Below are positions 41,456-50,866 of a DNA stretch of 64,000 bases, piece after piece. A program made the translations under genes and the position numbers. The DNA is taken from positions 124,001 to 188,000 of the forward strand of contig NZ_JYCN01000017.1 of the NCBI RefSeq assembly GCF_000876655.1, in the 5' to 3' direction. The DNA is from Arthrobacter sp. SPG23 (GTDB taxonomy: Bacteria; Actinomycetota; Actinomycetes; Actinomycetales; Micrococcaceae). Position 1 is the first letter of the stretch, and each line of letters begins with the position of its first letter. Below the pieces are notes generated by a model. It did not search any database. It was not told the DNA's origin and worked only from the letters and a program-made list of their open reading frames with translations.

Positions 41456-42832
41456 TCAGATACGGACTGAGCGCACCATGCCCAACAGCCGCCCGAAGAT
41501 GCCTTCGCCGTCGTCCGCGATGCCGTCGTGGTGGAAGTCCGCGGTCTCCCAGACCTGGAGCCCGCGGACGGCCGACGCCGTTTCGAGCGAAAGGTCCCGG
41601 TCGACGTAGATGTCCTCGCTGTACACCGCGGCGGCCACGGGAACGGCGTTCGATGCCAGCTGCCCTGCGTCATACAGCGGCTTCCAGTCAGACTTCTCAG
41701 CCAGCAGCTGGGCAACATTGCGCAGCGGCCGGAGCGCCGCGTCCTGTTCGAAATACCAGGGATAGACCATTTCTCCGGTCAGCAGCGGCTCGGCCGCGTC
41801 CGGGCGGAATTCGGGAAAGTCCTGGAGCACGCGCAACGCGGCCCAGTCCGTGGCTTCCCCCTGCCCGTAGATGGACTCGTGCATGAGGGCATACAGCGGG
41901 TTCCCTGCACGTGTGACGATTCCGCGTACCTGCTCCAGGAACGCGTCCGAGAGGCGTTCGCCGCCGGGCGTGGCCACGAAGGCGTCCTCCAGCAGATGGT
42001 GCAGGGTGTCCACGCGGGTATTTCCGCCAAGGAACGACCCCACCATCTGGAAACGCTCCACGGTGAGCCGCTCGCCGTCGGGCAGGTGCTCTTCCGTTTC
42101 GCGAAGGTGCCGGGCAATCCGGGTGACCGCGGCGCGGTCCTCGGGGTAGGACTTGAAGTATTCTGCGTTGCGGGCGGCGACGCGCCGGTAGGTGGCCTGG
42201 TACACCCGGTCCGCAGGACCGTGCAGCGGAGCCAGGCCGCCGGTGATGAGCGCCCCGCGCAGGCCTTCCGGGGCGAAGGAGAGGTAGCTGAGTGCGCAGA
42301 AGCCGCCGTAGCTTTGCCCGTAGATGGTCCACGGCGCGGACCCGAGGGCATGCCGGATCGCTTCGGCGTCGGCAACAATCGAGTCCGCCCGGAAGTGCGC
42401 CAGGTACTCAAGCTGGTCTGTCTCGTTCCCGCGGAGCGGGAGCGTGTTCCGGTCGATCGGCGTGGACAGCCCCGTCCCGCGCTGGTCCAGCATGAGGATG
42501 CGGAAGTCCCTGGCGGCGGCCTTGCTCCAGCCGCCGAGGGAGGGGAACCGGTTGCCCCGTCCGCCGGGACCGCCCTGCAGGTAGAGCAGCCACGGCAGCT
42601 TGGCGGCTTCTTCCTCGGTGTGGCCGGCGGAGACGTACTCGCGCGCAAACACGGTGACGGTCTCCCCGGTGCCGCCGCTGAAATGGTCCAGCGGCACCTC
42701 GAAATAGTGTTCTGCCGTGCGCATCCCGCGGTACTCGTGGCGCGCCTTGACGGTGTGCGGGACGGTGTTGGGAAGCGTGGCCGCGGCATCGGCCGCAGCC
42801 TCCAGCATCCCCACGGCAGCCAGCCCGGTCAT
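41456..42832 (-). CDS. Alpha/beta-fold peptidase, proline-iminopeptidase-like
   Basis: 458-aa S33-type alpha/beta hydrolase. LLYLQGGPGGRGNRF provides the HGGPG-like oxyanion motif of prolyl aminopeptidases. DQRGTGLSTP is the next landmark and the nucleophile elbow is YGQSYGGFCALSY (GxSxGG). The acidic and His residues are likely in the C-terminal third (AVYSEDIYVD; ETADFHHDGI). A long helical cap lies between. Cleavage of N-terminal proline or another small residue is the family expectation. ATG 42832 is used; a TTG at 42847 overlapping the upstream acetyltransferase stop is also possible, and no strong ribosome-binding site settles this. It is co-oriented and probably co-transcribed with the GNAT gene. 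Confidence 0.83.
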   Translation of the reverse strand: MTGLAAVGMLEAAADAAATLPNTVPHTVKARHEYRGMRTAEHYFEVPLDHFSGGTGETVTVFAREYVSAGHTEEEAAKLPWLLYLQGGPGGRGNRFPSLGGWSKAAARDFRILMLDQRGTGLSTPIDRNTLPLRGNETDQLEYLAHFRADSIVADAEAIRHALGSAPWTIYGQSYGGFCALSYLSFAPEGLRGALITGGLAPLHGPADRVYQATYRRVAARNAEYFKSYPEDRAAVTRIARHLRETEEHLPDGERLTVERFQMVGSFLGGNTRVDTLHHLLEDAFVATPGGERLSDAFLEQVRGIVTRAGNPLYALMHESIYGQGEATDWAALRVLQDFPEFRPDAAEPLLTGEMVYPWYFEQDAALRPLRNVAQLLAEKSDWKPLYDAGQLASNAVPVAAAVYSEDIYVDRDLSLETASAVRGLQVWETADFHHDGIADDGEGIFGRLLGMVRSVRI

Positions 42833-42839
42833 CGGAAGA

Positions 42840-43340
42840 TCAGCCAATGACCTGCGCCTCGCGGGACGTTCCGAACGACTTGAGGGCCTCCCCGGTCAGC
42901 CGGAAGGTGGACCACTCGTCCATGGGTAACGCGCCCAGCTTCTTGTAGAAGTTGATGGACGGTTCGTTCCAGTCCAGGACGCTCCACTCAACGCGCGCGT
43001 AACCGCGTTCGACGGCGGTGGCCGCCAGGTGCTGCAGCAGCGCCTTGCCGTGGCCTTCGCCGCGGGCCTCCGGAGTCACGTAAAGGTCCTCCAGGTAGAT
43101 GCCGTGGACGCCTTCCCACGTGGAGTAGTTCAGGAACCAGAGCGCGAAGCCGCGGACCTGGCCGGATTCATTCTCGGCCATTGCCGCGTACACCCGAGGG
43201 TTTTCGCCGAAGAGGACCCTGGTGAGCATATCCGGGGTGTTCCGGACTGCGTGGGGTTCCTTTTCGTAGATGGCCAGTTCATGGATCATCTGCAGGATGA
43301 CGGGGACGTCTTCAACGGTTGCGGGGCGGATTACACTCAT
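42840..43340 (-). CDS. GNAT N-acetyltransferase, diamine/SSAT-like
   Basis: 166-aa acetyltransferase resembling spermidine/spermine N1-acetyltransferase. It opens IRPATVEDVPVILQMIHELAIYEKEP, has the acceptor-site segment GIYLEDLYVTPEARGEGHGKALL with the acetyl-CoA P-loop, and the motif RVEWSVLDWNEPSINFYKKLGA (V-L-D-W-N) that is characteristic of SSAT enzymes. Polyamine or thialysine-like amines are plausible substrates. The start ATG 43340 follows a TAAACT -10 box by 6 nt (leaderless). It is followed directly by the peptidase gene. Confidence 0.88.
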   Translation of the reverse strand: MSVIRPATVEDVPVILQMIHELAIYEKEPHAVRNTPDMLTRVLFGENPRVYAAMAENESGQVRGFALWFLNYSTWEGVHGIYLEDLYVTPEARGEGHGKALLQHLAATAVERGYARVEWSVLDWNEPSINFYKKLGALPMDEWSTFRLTGEALKSFGTSREAQVIG

Positions 43341-43346
43341 TGTTCG

Positions 43347-43352
43347 AGTTTA
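43347..43352 (-). promoter_or_regulatory. -10 box TAAACT, leaderless promoter
   Basis: Minus-strand TAAACT is followed by 6 nt and ATG 43340 of the SSAT-like gene. It lies 7 nt from the helicase gene stop. Confidence 0.6.
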
Positions 43353-43359
43353 CTAGCGC

Positions 43360-45906
43360 CTACAGGCGGTTCACGTCGGTCACCCGGACCACGGCCGTGC
43401 CCGTCTCGTCGGATGCCGCAAGGTCCACTTCCGCCGAGATGCCCCAGTCGTGGTTTCGGGCGGGATCGTCGAAGATCTGCCGCACTTTCCAGATCCCGGG
43501 TTCCTCGGTAATGATCAGCAGGCCAGGCCCGCGGGCGTCCGGCCCGGTGCCGATGTCGTTGTGTTCGTCAAAGTAGTCATCCAGGACGTCCTCCCAGCGG
43601 TCGGCATCCCAGCCGGCGCCGCCGTCGAGCTCACCGAGTTCCGTGGCCGCCTCGTCGGCGAAAAGCTCCACGCGCCGGAACATCTCGTTCCGGACCATCA
43701 CCCGGAAAGCCCTGATGTTGGAGGTCAGTGACGGCGGGGGAGGCGGGGGAGCGTCATGCGGAGTCGGGGCTGCCCCGGAGGTCAGCTCTTCCCATTCGTC
43801 CAGGAGGCTGGAATCGACCTGGCGGACCAGCTCGCCCAGCCACGCAATCAGGTCCTCGAGGTCTTCCCGCAGGGCGTCCTGCGGCACCGTCTGCCGCAGT
43901 GCCTTGAAGCCGTCGGCGAGGTACCGCAGCACAATGCCTTCGGAGCGGGCCAGTCCGTAGAACTGGACGAATTCTCCGAAGTTCATGGCCCGTTCGTACA
44001 TGTCCCGGACCACCGATTTGGGGGCGAGTTCGAAGTCGCCCACCCACGGTGCGGCCTTGCGGTAGACATCGAAGGCCTCACCCAGGATTTCCGCGAGCGG
44101 CTGCGGGTAGGAGACATCCTCCAGCATGGCCATCCGCTGGTCGTACTCGATGCCGTCGGCCTTCATGGCGGCGATGGCTTCGCCCCGGGCCTTCTTCTGC
44201 TGGGCGGAGAGGATCTGCCGGGGCTTTTCCAGCGTGGATTCGATGACGGACACCACATCGAGGGCGTACGACGGCGACTCCGGATCAAGGAGCTCCAGCG
44301 CCGCCAGCGCAAACGGCGAGAGCGGCTGGTTCAGCGCGAAGTTGGCCTGCAGGTGGACCGTGAGCCGGACGGTTCTGCCGTCGGGGCCCTGCTCCTCCGG
44401 CGGGATCCGCTCCACCACTCCTGCGGCCAGCAGCTCGCGGTAGATTCCGAGGGCCTTCTTCATCAGCTGCAGCTGCGAACTGCGGGGCTCGTGGTTTTCG
44501 GTGAGCAGCCGGCGTGCCGCCTTGAACGGGTCGCCGGGACGTTCCATCAGGTTCATCAGCATGGCATGCGTCACGGTGAAGCTTGAGGTCAGCGGATCCG
44601 GGACTGAGCTCACCAGCCGGTTGTAAGTCGGTTCGCCCCAGGACACGAAGCCTTCCGGCGGCTTGCGCTTGACCACCTGGCGGAGTTTCTTCTGGTCGTC
44701 GCCGAACTTGGCGGTTGCTTTCGCCATCGCCTTGACGTTCTCGATGACGTGTTCGGGAGCCTGCACCACCACGGTGCCGGCGGTGTCGTAGCCGGCCCGC
44801 CCCGCGCGGCCCGCGATCTGGTGGAACTCGCGCGAGTTCAGCAGCCGGGTGCGGACGCCGTCGTACTTGCTCAGGGCGGTGAGCAGGACGGTGCGGATGG
44901 GCACGTTGATCCCGACGCCCAGGGTGTCCGTGCCGCAGATGACCTTGAGCAGGCCGGCCTGCGCCAGCTGTTCCACCAGCCGCCGGTACTTTGGCAGCAT
45001 CCCGGCGTGGTGGACGCCGATGCCGTGCCGCACCAGCCGGTTGAGGGTCTTGCCGAAGCCGGCCGCGAAACGGAAGCCGGCAATCAGCTCCGCGATCTTG
45101 TCCTTCTCCTCGCGGGTGCAGACGTTGATGCTCATCAGGTTCTGAGCCCGGTCTATCGCCTCAAGCTGGCTGAAGTGGACCACATAGACCGGGACCTGCT
45201 TGGTGGACAGAAGCTCCTCGAGGGTCTCGTGCACAGGAGTCTGCTCGTAGTAGTAGTGGAGCGGAATCGGGCGTTCAGCGGAACTGACTGTCGTCGTCGG
45301 GCGCCCCGTCAGTTCCGTGAGGCCGGCCTCGAAGCGGCTGACATCGCCCAGTGTGGCGGACATCAGCAGGAACTGCGCCTGCGGGAGTTCCAGCAACGGC
45401 ACCTGCCAGGCCCAGCCGCGCTGCGGGTCGGAGTAGAAGTGGAACTCGTCCATGATGACCGCGCCAAGATCCGCTCCCGCACCCTCGCGAAGGGCGATGT
45501 TGGCGAGGATTTCGGCGGTGCAACAGATGATGGGGGCGTCCTGGTTGACGCCGGAGTCGCCGGTAATCATCCCCACGTTTTCGGCGCCGAATATCTCGCA
45601 CAGGGCGAAGAATTTCTCCGACACAAGCGCCTTGATGGGCGCCGTGTAGTAGCTGCGGTCCCCGCGCGCCATGGCCTGGAAGTGTGCGGCGATTGCCACC
45701 AGGGACTTGCCGGAACCCGTGGGAGTAGCCAGAATGACGTTATCCCCGGACGCCAGCTCCATGATGGCTTCGTCCTGTGCGGCGTAAAGGGACAATCCGC
45801 GGCTTTCGGTCCATTCGACGAAGCGGGTGTAGAGCTCGTCCGGATCGAGGTCCGTCCCGCTGGACGTGCGTTCGGCCGGGACGGGGAGCTGCTCAACGAG
45901 TTTCAT
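43360..45906 (-). CDS. DEAD/DEAH-box RNA helicase with DUF3516 C-terminal domain
   Basis: 848-aa SF2 helicase. The core (about 30-460) has Walker A TPTGSGKS, the DExH-type box IMDEFHFY, motif III SAT, GVHHAGMLPKYRR, TDTLGVGINVP and the arginine-finger motif QIAGRAGRAGYD. The remaining 390 residues match the actinobacterial DUF3516 region, with a Pro-run linker (APPPPPPS) near 685-692. The core resembles Ski2/Mtr4-like RNA helicases. Role in RNA turnover or ribosome biology is inferred. ATG 45906 is preceded by TAAGCT and 8 nt with no clear ribosome-binding site, so it may be near-leaderless. It is divergent from tam. Confidence 0.9.
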   Translation of the reverse strand: MKLVEQLPVPAERTSSGTDLDPDELYTRFVEWTESRGLSLYAAQDEAIMELASGDNVILATPTGSGKSLVAIAAHFQAMARGDRSYYTAPIKALVSEKFFALCEIFGAENVGMITGDSGVNQDAPIICCTAEILANIALREGAGADLGAVIMDEFHFYSDPQRGWAWQVPLLELPQAQFLLMSATLGDVSRFEAGLTELTGRPTTTVSSAERPIPLHYYYEQTPVHETLEELLSTKQVPVYVVHFSQLEAIDRAQNLMSINVCTREEKDKIAELIAGFRFAAGFGKTLNRLVRHGIGVHHAGMLPKYRRLVEQLAQAGLLKVICGTDTLGVGINVPIRTVLLTALSKYDGVRTRLLNSREFHQIAGRAGRAGYDTAGTVVVQAPEHVIENVKAMAKATAKFGDDQKKLRQVVKRKPPEGFVSWGEPTYNRLVSSVPDPLTSSFTVTHAMLMNLMERPGDPFKAARRLLTENHEPRSSQLQLMKKALGIYRELLAAGVVERIPPEEQGPDGRTVRLTVHLQANFALNQPLSPFALAALELLDPESPSYALDVVSVIESTLEKPRQILSAQQKKARGEAIAAMKADGIEYDQRMAMLEDVSYPQPLAEILGEAFDVYRKAAPWVGDFELAPKSVVRDMYERAMNFGEFVQFYGLARSEGIVLRYLADGFKALRQTVPQDALREDLEDLIAWLGELVRQVDSSLLDEWEELTSGAAPTPHDAPPPPPPSLTSNIRAFRVMVRNEMFRRVELFADEAATELGELDGGAGWDADRWEDVLDDYFDEHNDIGTGPDARGPGLLIITEEPGIWKVRQIFDDPARNHDWGISAEVDLAASDETGTAVVRVTDVNRL

Positions 45907-46018
45907 TGCTTTCAAGCTTAGTGCCAGCCGCCAATGGGTGGTTCTTCCTTGGTCGCGGGCCCGGCCCGGGCTAGGCTCGGCCTGACGGCAACAGCATGAG
46001 CCATTGGAGGGGGCGTCT

Positions 46019-46798
46019 TTGAAGTGGGATCCTGCGAAGTACGTGGAGTTCGGCAACCACCGCGACAGGCCGTATTTTGACCTGACTGCGCGCATCCACG
46101 CCGAGGGTCCCCGCCACGTGGTTGACCTCGGCTGCGGGCCAGGCAACCTGACCGCCACCCTGGCGGAACGCTGGCCTGATGCCCGGGTGGTGGGAGTCGA
46201 CTCGTCCGCCGAGATGCTTCTCAAGGCAGCGGAGCACTCGGCACAGGCTGCCAACCTGTCCTTCACGCTTCAGGACATCACCGACTGGAGGCCATCGGCA
46301 CGCACCGATGTGGTGGTGTCCAACGCGGCGCTGCAGTGGGTCCCCGGACACCCCGCACTGCTGGCCGGCTGGCTGGAGGCACTCAGGCCCGGCGCATGGT
46401 TCGCCCTGCAGGTTCCCGGCAATTTCACGTCATCCTCGCATGTGCTCATGCGGCAGCTCGCGGAGTCCCGCCGCTGGAAGGATACGCTCGACGGCGTGCT
46501 GCGCCACGACGACGCCGTCGCCGAACCGGCCGAATACCTGAACATCATGCTCGACGCCGGCTGCGACGCGGATGCGTGGGAAACCACCTACCAGCAGGTG
46601 CTCCACGGGCCGGATCCGGTGCTGGAGTGGGTCAGGGGAGCCGGGCTGCGGCCGGTGCTGGCGGCGCTCTCACCCGACGAGGCGGCTGAATTCGAAGCGG
46701 AGTACTCCGCGGGGCTGCGGGATGCCTATCCGGCCACGGCCCACGGCACAGTGTTTCCGTTCCGAAGGATCTTCGCAGTCGCGCGGAAACGGGGCTGA
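46019..46798 (+). CDS. tam: Trans-aconitate 2-methyltransferase
   Basis: 259-aa SAM-dependent methyltransferase that methylates trans-aconitate, a spontaneous aconitate isomer that inhibits the citric acid cycle. Motif I is VVDLGCGPGNLT (about 35-46), followed by VVGVDSSAEML and VVSNAALQWVP. The later DAGCDADAWETTYQQVL and the end PFRRIFAVARK are typical of Tam. TTG 46019 is chosen because GGAGGGG lies 5 nt upstream and because Tam proteins begin MKWDP; a TTG at 46004 would add five residues over the ribosome-binding site. The ABC exporter genes follow within 30 nt. Confidence 0.9.
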   Translation: MKWDPAKYVEFGNHRDRPYFDLTARIHAEGPRHVVDLGCGPGNLTATLAERWPDARVVGVDSSAEMLLKAAEHSAQAANLSFTLQDITDWRPSARTDVVVSNAALQWVPGHPALLAGWLEALRPGAWFALQVPGNFTSSSHVLMRQLAESRRWKDTLDGVLRHDDAVAEPAEYLNIMLDAGCDADAWETTYQQVLHGPDPVLEWVRGAGLRPVLAALSPDEAAEFEAEYSAGLRDAYPATAHGTVFPFRRIFAVARKRG

Positions 46799-46826
46799 AT
46801 ATGGCGCCACGGCGGGAGGAGCTGCG

Positions 46827-48575
46827 GTGCTCCGGGGCATGATGATGCGGCTGCTCGCCGCGCATAAGCCTGCCGTTCTGGCCATCGTGGTGCTGCAGTT
46901 CGTCCAGACCACGGCCAACCTCTTCCTGCCCACGCTCAATGCCTCCGTCATCGACGATGGAATCGTTAAGGGAAACACGGACCTGATCCTGCGGCTGGGC
47001 GGGTGGATGGCCGCAATTGCCGCCGTCCAGGTTGCCGCCGCCCTGGCTGCCGGGTACTTCAGTGCGAACGTGGCCATGAAGCTTGGCCGTCAACTGCGCC
47101 AGGAGCTCTTCGCGAAAGTCCAGTCGCTGTCCTCCCAGGAAGTGGGGACGTTCGGCGTGACCAGCCTGGTGACCCGGGCCACCAATGACGTCCAGCAGAT
47201 CCAGGCGCTGGCCGTCCTGGTCTTCACCATGCTGGTGGCGGCGCCCGCCATGGGCATCGGCGGCATCGTGCTGGCCCTGAACCAGGACGTGGTCCTCTCC
47301 GGCATCGTGGTGGCCATCGTGCCCGTGCTGGTCCTCATCATGTATGTGATCGTCCGCCGCCTGGTACCCCTGTACCGGCAGGGCCAGGTGCTGATCGACC
47401 GGATCAGCCGCGTGCTGCGCGAGCAGATCATCGGCGCCAACGTGATCCGCGCGTTCGTCCGCCAGGCGCACGAGGCGCGCCGCTTCGCCGTCGTCAACCG
47501 CGAACTGACCCGTAACAACCTGCAGTCGGCACTCATGGTGGCAGGGATGCTTCCGCTGATCATGATCGTGGTCAACCTGTCGTCCGTGGCGGTCGTCTGG
47601 TTCGGCGGCCACAGGATCCAGGCCGGCGACATGCAGCTCGGCTCGCTGACAGCCTTCATCGCCTACATCCTGCAGATCCTCATCGCCATCATGATGGCGA
47701 TGTACGTGCTGATGACAGCTCCCCGCGCCGCGGTCTGCGCCGAACGGATCCAGGCCGTGCTGGACACCAGCCCGGCCATCGCTGATCCTCCGATCTCACG
47801 CGCAGGGCTGCCCCCGGGCCGGCGCACGCCGGGCGGCACGGTGGAATTCCGCGACGTCACCTTTGCCTATCCCGGAGCGGAAGCGCCCGTGCTGGAAGGC
47901 ATCAGCTTCACCGCGTCGCCGGGTACCACCACCGCCATCATCGGTTCAACGGGTAGCGGCAAGTCGACGCTGCTCAACCTCCTGCCGCGGTTCCTGGACG
48001 CCACGTCGGGGGACATCCTCATCGGCGGCCACAACGTTCGCTCACTTCCTCTCCATTTCCTGCGGGACAGCCTGTCGCTGGTACCCCAGCGCGCCTACCT
48101 TTTTTCCGGGACCGTGGCCGGGAACCTGCGGATAGCAGCCCCGCACGCCAGCGACGCGGACCTCCTCCGGGCGCTCCGCGCCGCCCAGGCGGAGGACTTC
48201 GTGCGCGAACTGCCGCACGGGCTCCACAGCGCCGTGAGCCAGGGCGGAACGAATTTTTCCGGCGGGCAGCGCCAGCGCCTGTGCATTGCCCGCGCGCTGC
48301 TCCGGGACGCCCCGGTATACCTTTTCGACGACAGCCTCTCCGCGCTGGACTATGCAACGGACGCCCGCCTCCGCCAGGCGCTCGCCCCGCTCACGCGCCG
48401 GTCCACGGTGATCATCGTGGCCGAGCGCATCGCCACGATCCTCGACGCGGGCCTCATCCTGGTGCTCGACCAGGGCAGGCTCGTTGCGCAGGGGACACAC
48501 ACGGAACTCATGCGCACCTCGACGGTGTACCAGGAGATTGCCGCCTCACAGCTTGCGCTGGGAGGCAGGCTGTGA
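46827..48575 (+). CDS. ABC exporter subunit, half-transporter 1 (degenerate-site Walker B)
   Basis: 582-aa half-transporter with an N-terminal six-helix ABC membrane domain (about 10-310) and a C-terminal ATPase. Walker A is GSTGSGKST, the signature is FSGGQRQR (canonical), and Walker B is VYLFDDSLSALD, in which the catalytic Glu is replaced by Asp. This pattern is typical of the first half of heterodimeric exporters (LmrCD/BmrCD/TmrAB type). GTG 46827 follows GGGAGGAG by 5 nt; the two ATG codons just downstream (MMM) are less well placed. It overlaps the second half-transporter by 4 nt. Substrate unknown: drugs, peptides or lipids. Confidence 0.92.
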   Translation: MLRGMMMRLLAAHKPAVLAIVVLQFVQTTANLFLPTLNASVIDDGIVKGNTDLILRLGGWMAAIAAVQVAAALAAGYFSANVAMKLGRQLRQELFAKVQSLSSQEVGTFGVTSLVTRATNDVQQIQALAVLVFTMLVAAPAMGIGGIVLALNQDVVLSGIVVAIVPVLVLIMYVIVRRLVPLYRQGQVLIDRISRVLREQIIGANVIRAFVRQAHEARRFAVVNRELTRNNLQSALMVAGMLPLIMIVVNLSSVAVVWFGGHRIQAGDMQLGSLTAFIAYILQILIAIMMAMYVLMTAPRAAVCAERIQAVLDTSPAIADPPISRAGLPPGRRTPGGTVEFRDVTFAYPGAEAPVLEGISFTASPGTTTAIIGSTGSGKSTLLNLLPRFLDATSGDILIGGHNVRSLPLHFLRDSLSLVPQRAYLFSGTVAGNLRIAAPHASDADLLRALRAAQAEDFVRELPHGLHSAVSQGGTNFSGGQRQRLCIARALLRDAPVYLFDDSLSALDYATDARLRQALAPLTRRSTVIIVAERIATILDAGLILVLDQGRLVAQGTHTELMRTSTVYQEIAASQLALGGRL

Positions 48576-50443
48576 CCGCACCGACTGCAACGACGACGGC
48601 GGTCAGTTCCGGGGGTGCCGGCGCCTGGGCCACCGGCAGGCGGCTGCTGCGGCTGCTTCGGCCCTTCACCTGGCGCATGATCGCCGCTGTGGCTGCCACC
48701 TGCGCGTTCGTCGCGCTCAACGTGTCGGCTCCCAAACTGCTGGGTGACGCCACCGACGTCGTGGTTGAAGGTGTTTTTGGCGGGACCTTCAACGAGCAAA
48801 AGCTGGGCGCCCTGCTCCTGGTCGTAGCGGTGATGTACCTGGGCGCCTCAGCCTTCAGCTGGGTTCAGGGAGCGGTCACTGCCACGGCTGTGCAACGGGT
48901 GAGCTACCGGCTGCGGGCGGCTGTGGAGGACAAACTGGCGCGGCTGCCGTCCGCGCATTTCGACGAGCAGCGCCGCGGCGACGTCCTGAGCCGGGCAACC
49001 AACGACGTCGACAACATCTCGCAGGCCCTGAACCAGTTGCTGAACCAGCTGATCCTGTCGGTGCTGATGCTGCTCGGCTCACTGTCCATGATGCTGTGGC
49101 TCTCACCGATCCTGGCAGTGATCGCCCTCGTCACCGTGCCTTTTTCCACGGTGGTCACGGTGCTCGTGGCCCGGAAGTCGCAGGCGCATTTTTCCGAGCA
49201 ATGGAGCACCACGGGCGAACTCAACGCACACCTCGAGGAATACATCACGGGCCACGAAGTGCTCAAGGCGTTCGGCCGGCAGGGGCTGGCCACCGAGACC
49301 TTCACCAACAGCAACGACAGGCTCTTCCGGACCAGTGCCCGCGCCCAGTACGTTTCAGGCGCGGTGCAGCCCCTCCTGGTGTTCGTCTCCAACCTTAACT
49401 ACATAGCGGTGGCTGTGGTGGGGGCCCTGCAGGTCATTGCCGGGGCAATGACCATTGGCGGTGTCCAGGCCTTCATCCAGTTCAGCAGGCTTTTCAGCCA
49501 GCCCATCGGCCAGATCGGCGGGATGGTCACCTTGATCCAGTCCTGCATTGCGTCAGCGGAGCGGGTGTTCGCCCTGCTGGACGCGGCGGAAATCCCGGCG
49601 GACGCGTCAGCCCTTCCGGCGGACGGCGCAGGACAGCACGCGACGGCGGACACCCGCACGTCCGGCGCCGTCGCGGCCGGCGGCCGGGTGGTGTTCGACG
49701 CCGTCACCTTCGGCTATGGCGGCGGTTCCCCCGTGGTCCGGGATGTGTCCTTCACCGCCGAGCCCGGGCAGACCGTGGCCATTGTGGGCCATACCGGAGC
49801 CGGCAAGACCACCATGGTGAACCTGCTCATGAGGTTCTACGAGCTGGATTCCGGCCGGATCACCATCGACGGCACGGACATCACGGAGCGCTCCCGCGAC
49901 GAGCTGCGGTCCATGATCGGGATGGTGTTGCAGGACGCCTGGGTGTTCACGGGCTCCATCAGGGAAAACATCGAGTACGGCCGGCCCGGTGCGAGCGAAG
50001 CCGAGGTCCTCGCCGCCGCCGAAGCCACCCTGGTGGACCACTTCGTCAGGTCCCTGCCGGACGGCTACGCGACCGTGCTGGGCAACGACGGCGACACCCT
50101 CAGCCAGGGCCAGCGGCAGCTGATCACCATCGCCAGGGCGCACCTCGCCGGCCGGAGCATCCTGGTCCTGGACGAGGCAACAAGTTCCGTGGACACGCGC
50201 ACCGAGGTACAGATCCGGCAGGCAATGCAGCGGCTGCGGCACGGCCGGACCAGCTTCGTGATTGCCCACCGTTTGTCCACCGTGCGGGACGCTGATCTAA
50301 TTCTGGTCATGGACCACGGACGAATCGTTGAACAAGGGAACCACCACCAGCTGCTGTCAGCGAAGGGCCACTACAGCAGGCTCTATGACGCCCAGTTTGC
50401 CGGCGGCGAAGAGTCCTTGCGGGCAGCGGAGTCCGGACTGTGA
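48572..50443 (+). CDS. ABC exporter subunit, half-transporter 2
   Basis: 623-aa partner of the preceding half-transporter. After a short Ala/Thr-rich N-terminus come six membrane helices (about 30-330), a linker with an Ala/Asp-rich insert (about 345-370), and the ATPase domain. Walker A is GHTGAGKTT, Walker B is ILVLDEATSSVD with the catalytic Glu, and the signature is the variant LSQGQRQL. The complementary defects in the two proteins place one degenerate and one competent ATP site in the heterodimer. GTG 48572 overlaps the previous stop (GTGA), and the GntR gene start overlaps its own stop, so the three genes are tightly coupled. Confidence 0.92.
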   Translation: MTAPTATTTAVSSGGAGAWATGRRLLRLLRPFTWRMIAAVAATCAFVALNVSAPKLLGDATDVVVEGVFGGTFNEQKLGALLLVVAVMYLGASAFSWVQGAVTATAVQRVSYRLRAAVEDKLARLPSAHFDEQRRGDVLSRATNDVDNISQALNQLLNQLILSVLMLLGSLSMMLWLSPILAVIALVTVPFSTVVTVLVARKSQAHFSEQWSTTGELNAHLEEYITGHEVLKAFGRQGLATETFTNSNDRLFRTSARAQYVSGAVQPLLVFVSNLNYIAVAVVGALQVIAGAMTIGGVQAFIQFSRLFSQPIGQIGGMVTLIQSCIASAERVFALLDAAEIPADASALPADGAGQHATADTRTSGAVAAGGRVVFDAVTFGYGGGSPVVRDVSFTAEPGQTVAIVGHTGAGKTTMVNLLMRFYELDSGRITIDGTDITERSRDELRSMIGMVLQDAWVFTGSIRENIEYGRPGASEAEVLAAAEATLVDHFVRSLPDGYATVLGNDGDTLSQGQRQLITIARAHLAGRSILVLDEATSSVDTRTEVQIRQAMQRLRHGRTSFVIAHRLSTVRDADLILVMDHGRIVEQGNHHQLLSAKGHYSRLYDAQFAGGEESLRAAESGL

Positions 50444-50820
50444 GCGGCGAGAACGAATTTCCGGGGACCTGGCGGCCGAACCAGGGCAGCTCCGTGCCGC
50501 TCTTTGAACAGCTGCGCCTGAACATCATCGAACGGGCGGACAGCGGTGCCCTCGCTCCCGGCACCCGGCTTCCCGCAGTGCGGAGCCTTGCCAGCGCACT
50601 GGGCGTCGCACCGCACACGGTGGCCCGGGCGTACAAGGAGCTGGAAGCAGCCGGAGTGGTCGCCACCCGCGGCCGGCACGGAACCGTGATCTGCGCCAGG
50701 GACGAGGCCTGGACATCGCTGACCGCGGCGGCGGCCGAATTCGCCACGGCGGCCAAGGCCCAGGGCGCCAGCTTCGCGGAGGCAGTGCAGCTGCTGGCGG
50801 CCGCCTACGACGCCGAATAG
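50440..50820 (+). CDS. GntR-family regulator, YtrA subfamily
   Basis: 126-aa regulator. It has a GntR winged helix (about 18-85: VPLFEQLRLNIIERADSGAL, PGTRLPAVRSLASALGVAPHTVARAYKELEAAGVV, RGRHGTVI) and only a short helical C-terminal tail for dimerisation, the YtrA architecture. YtrA-type repressors usually control the ABC transporter genes they sit next to. Here the GTG start overlaps the exporter stop by 4 nt, strongly suggesting local control, although being last in the operon is the reverse of the Bacillus order. No operator could be picked out with confidence upstream of 46827. Confidence 0.88.
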   Translation: MSGENEFPGTWRPNQGSSVPLFEQLRLNIIERADSGALAPGTRLPAVRSLASALGVAPHTVARAYKELEAAGVVATRGRHGTVICARDEAWTSLTAAAAEFATAAKAQGASFAEAVQLLAAAYDAE

Positions 50821-50837
50821 GCCCCCGCAATAGAAAT

Positions 50838-50853
50838 TCGAAGAAGTTTTCGA
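50838..50853. promoter_or_regulatory. LexA/SOS box in the uvrA promoter
   Basis: TCGAAG-AAGT-TTTCGA matches the actinobacterial SOS box TCGAAC-N4-GTTCGA at 10 of 12 arm positions, with symmetrical mismatches. It ends 1 nt before the -10 box of uvrA, so LexA binding would block the promoter. Confidence 0.55.
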
Positions 50854-50854
50854 T

Positions 50855-50860
50855 TAGCAT
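50855..50860 (+). promoter_or_regulatory. -10 box TAGCAT, leaderless promoter of uvrA
   Basis: TAGCAT is followed by 6 nt and GTG 50867; no ribosome-binding site. Confidence 0.6.
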
Positions 50861-50866
50861 TAGTGG

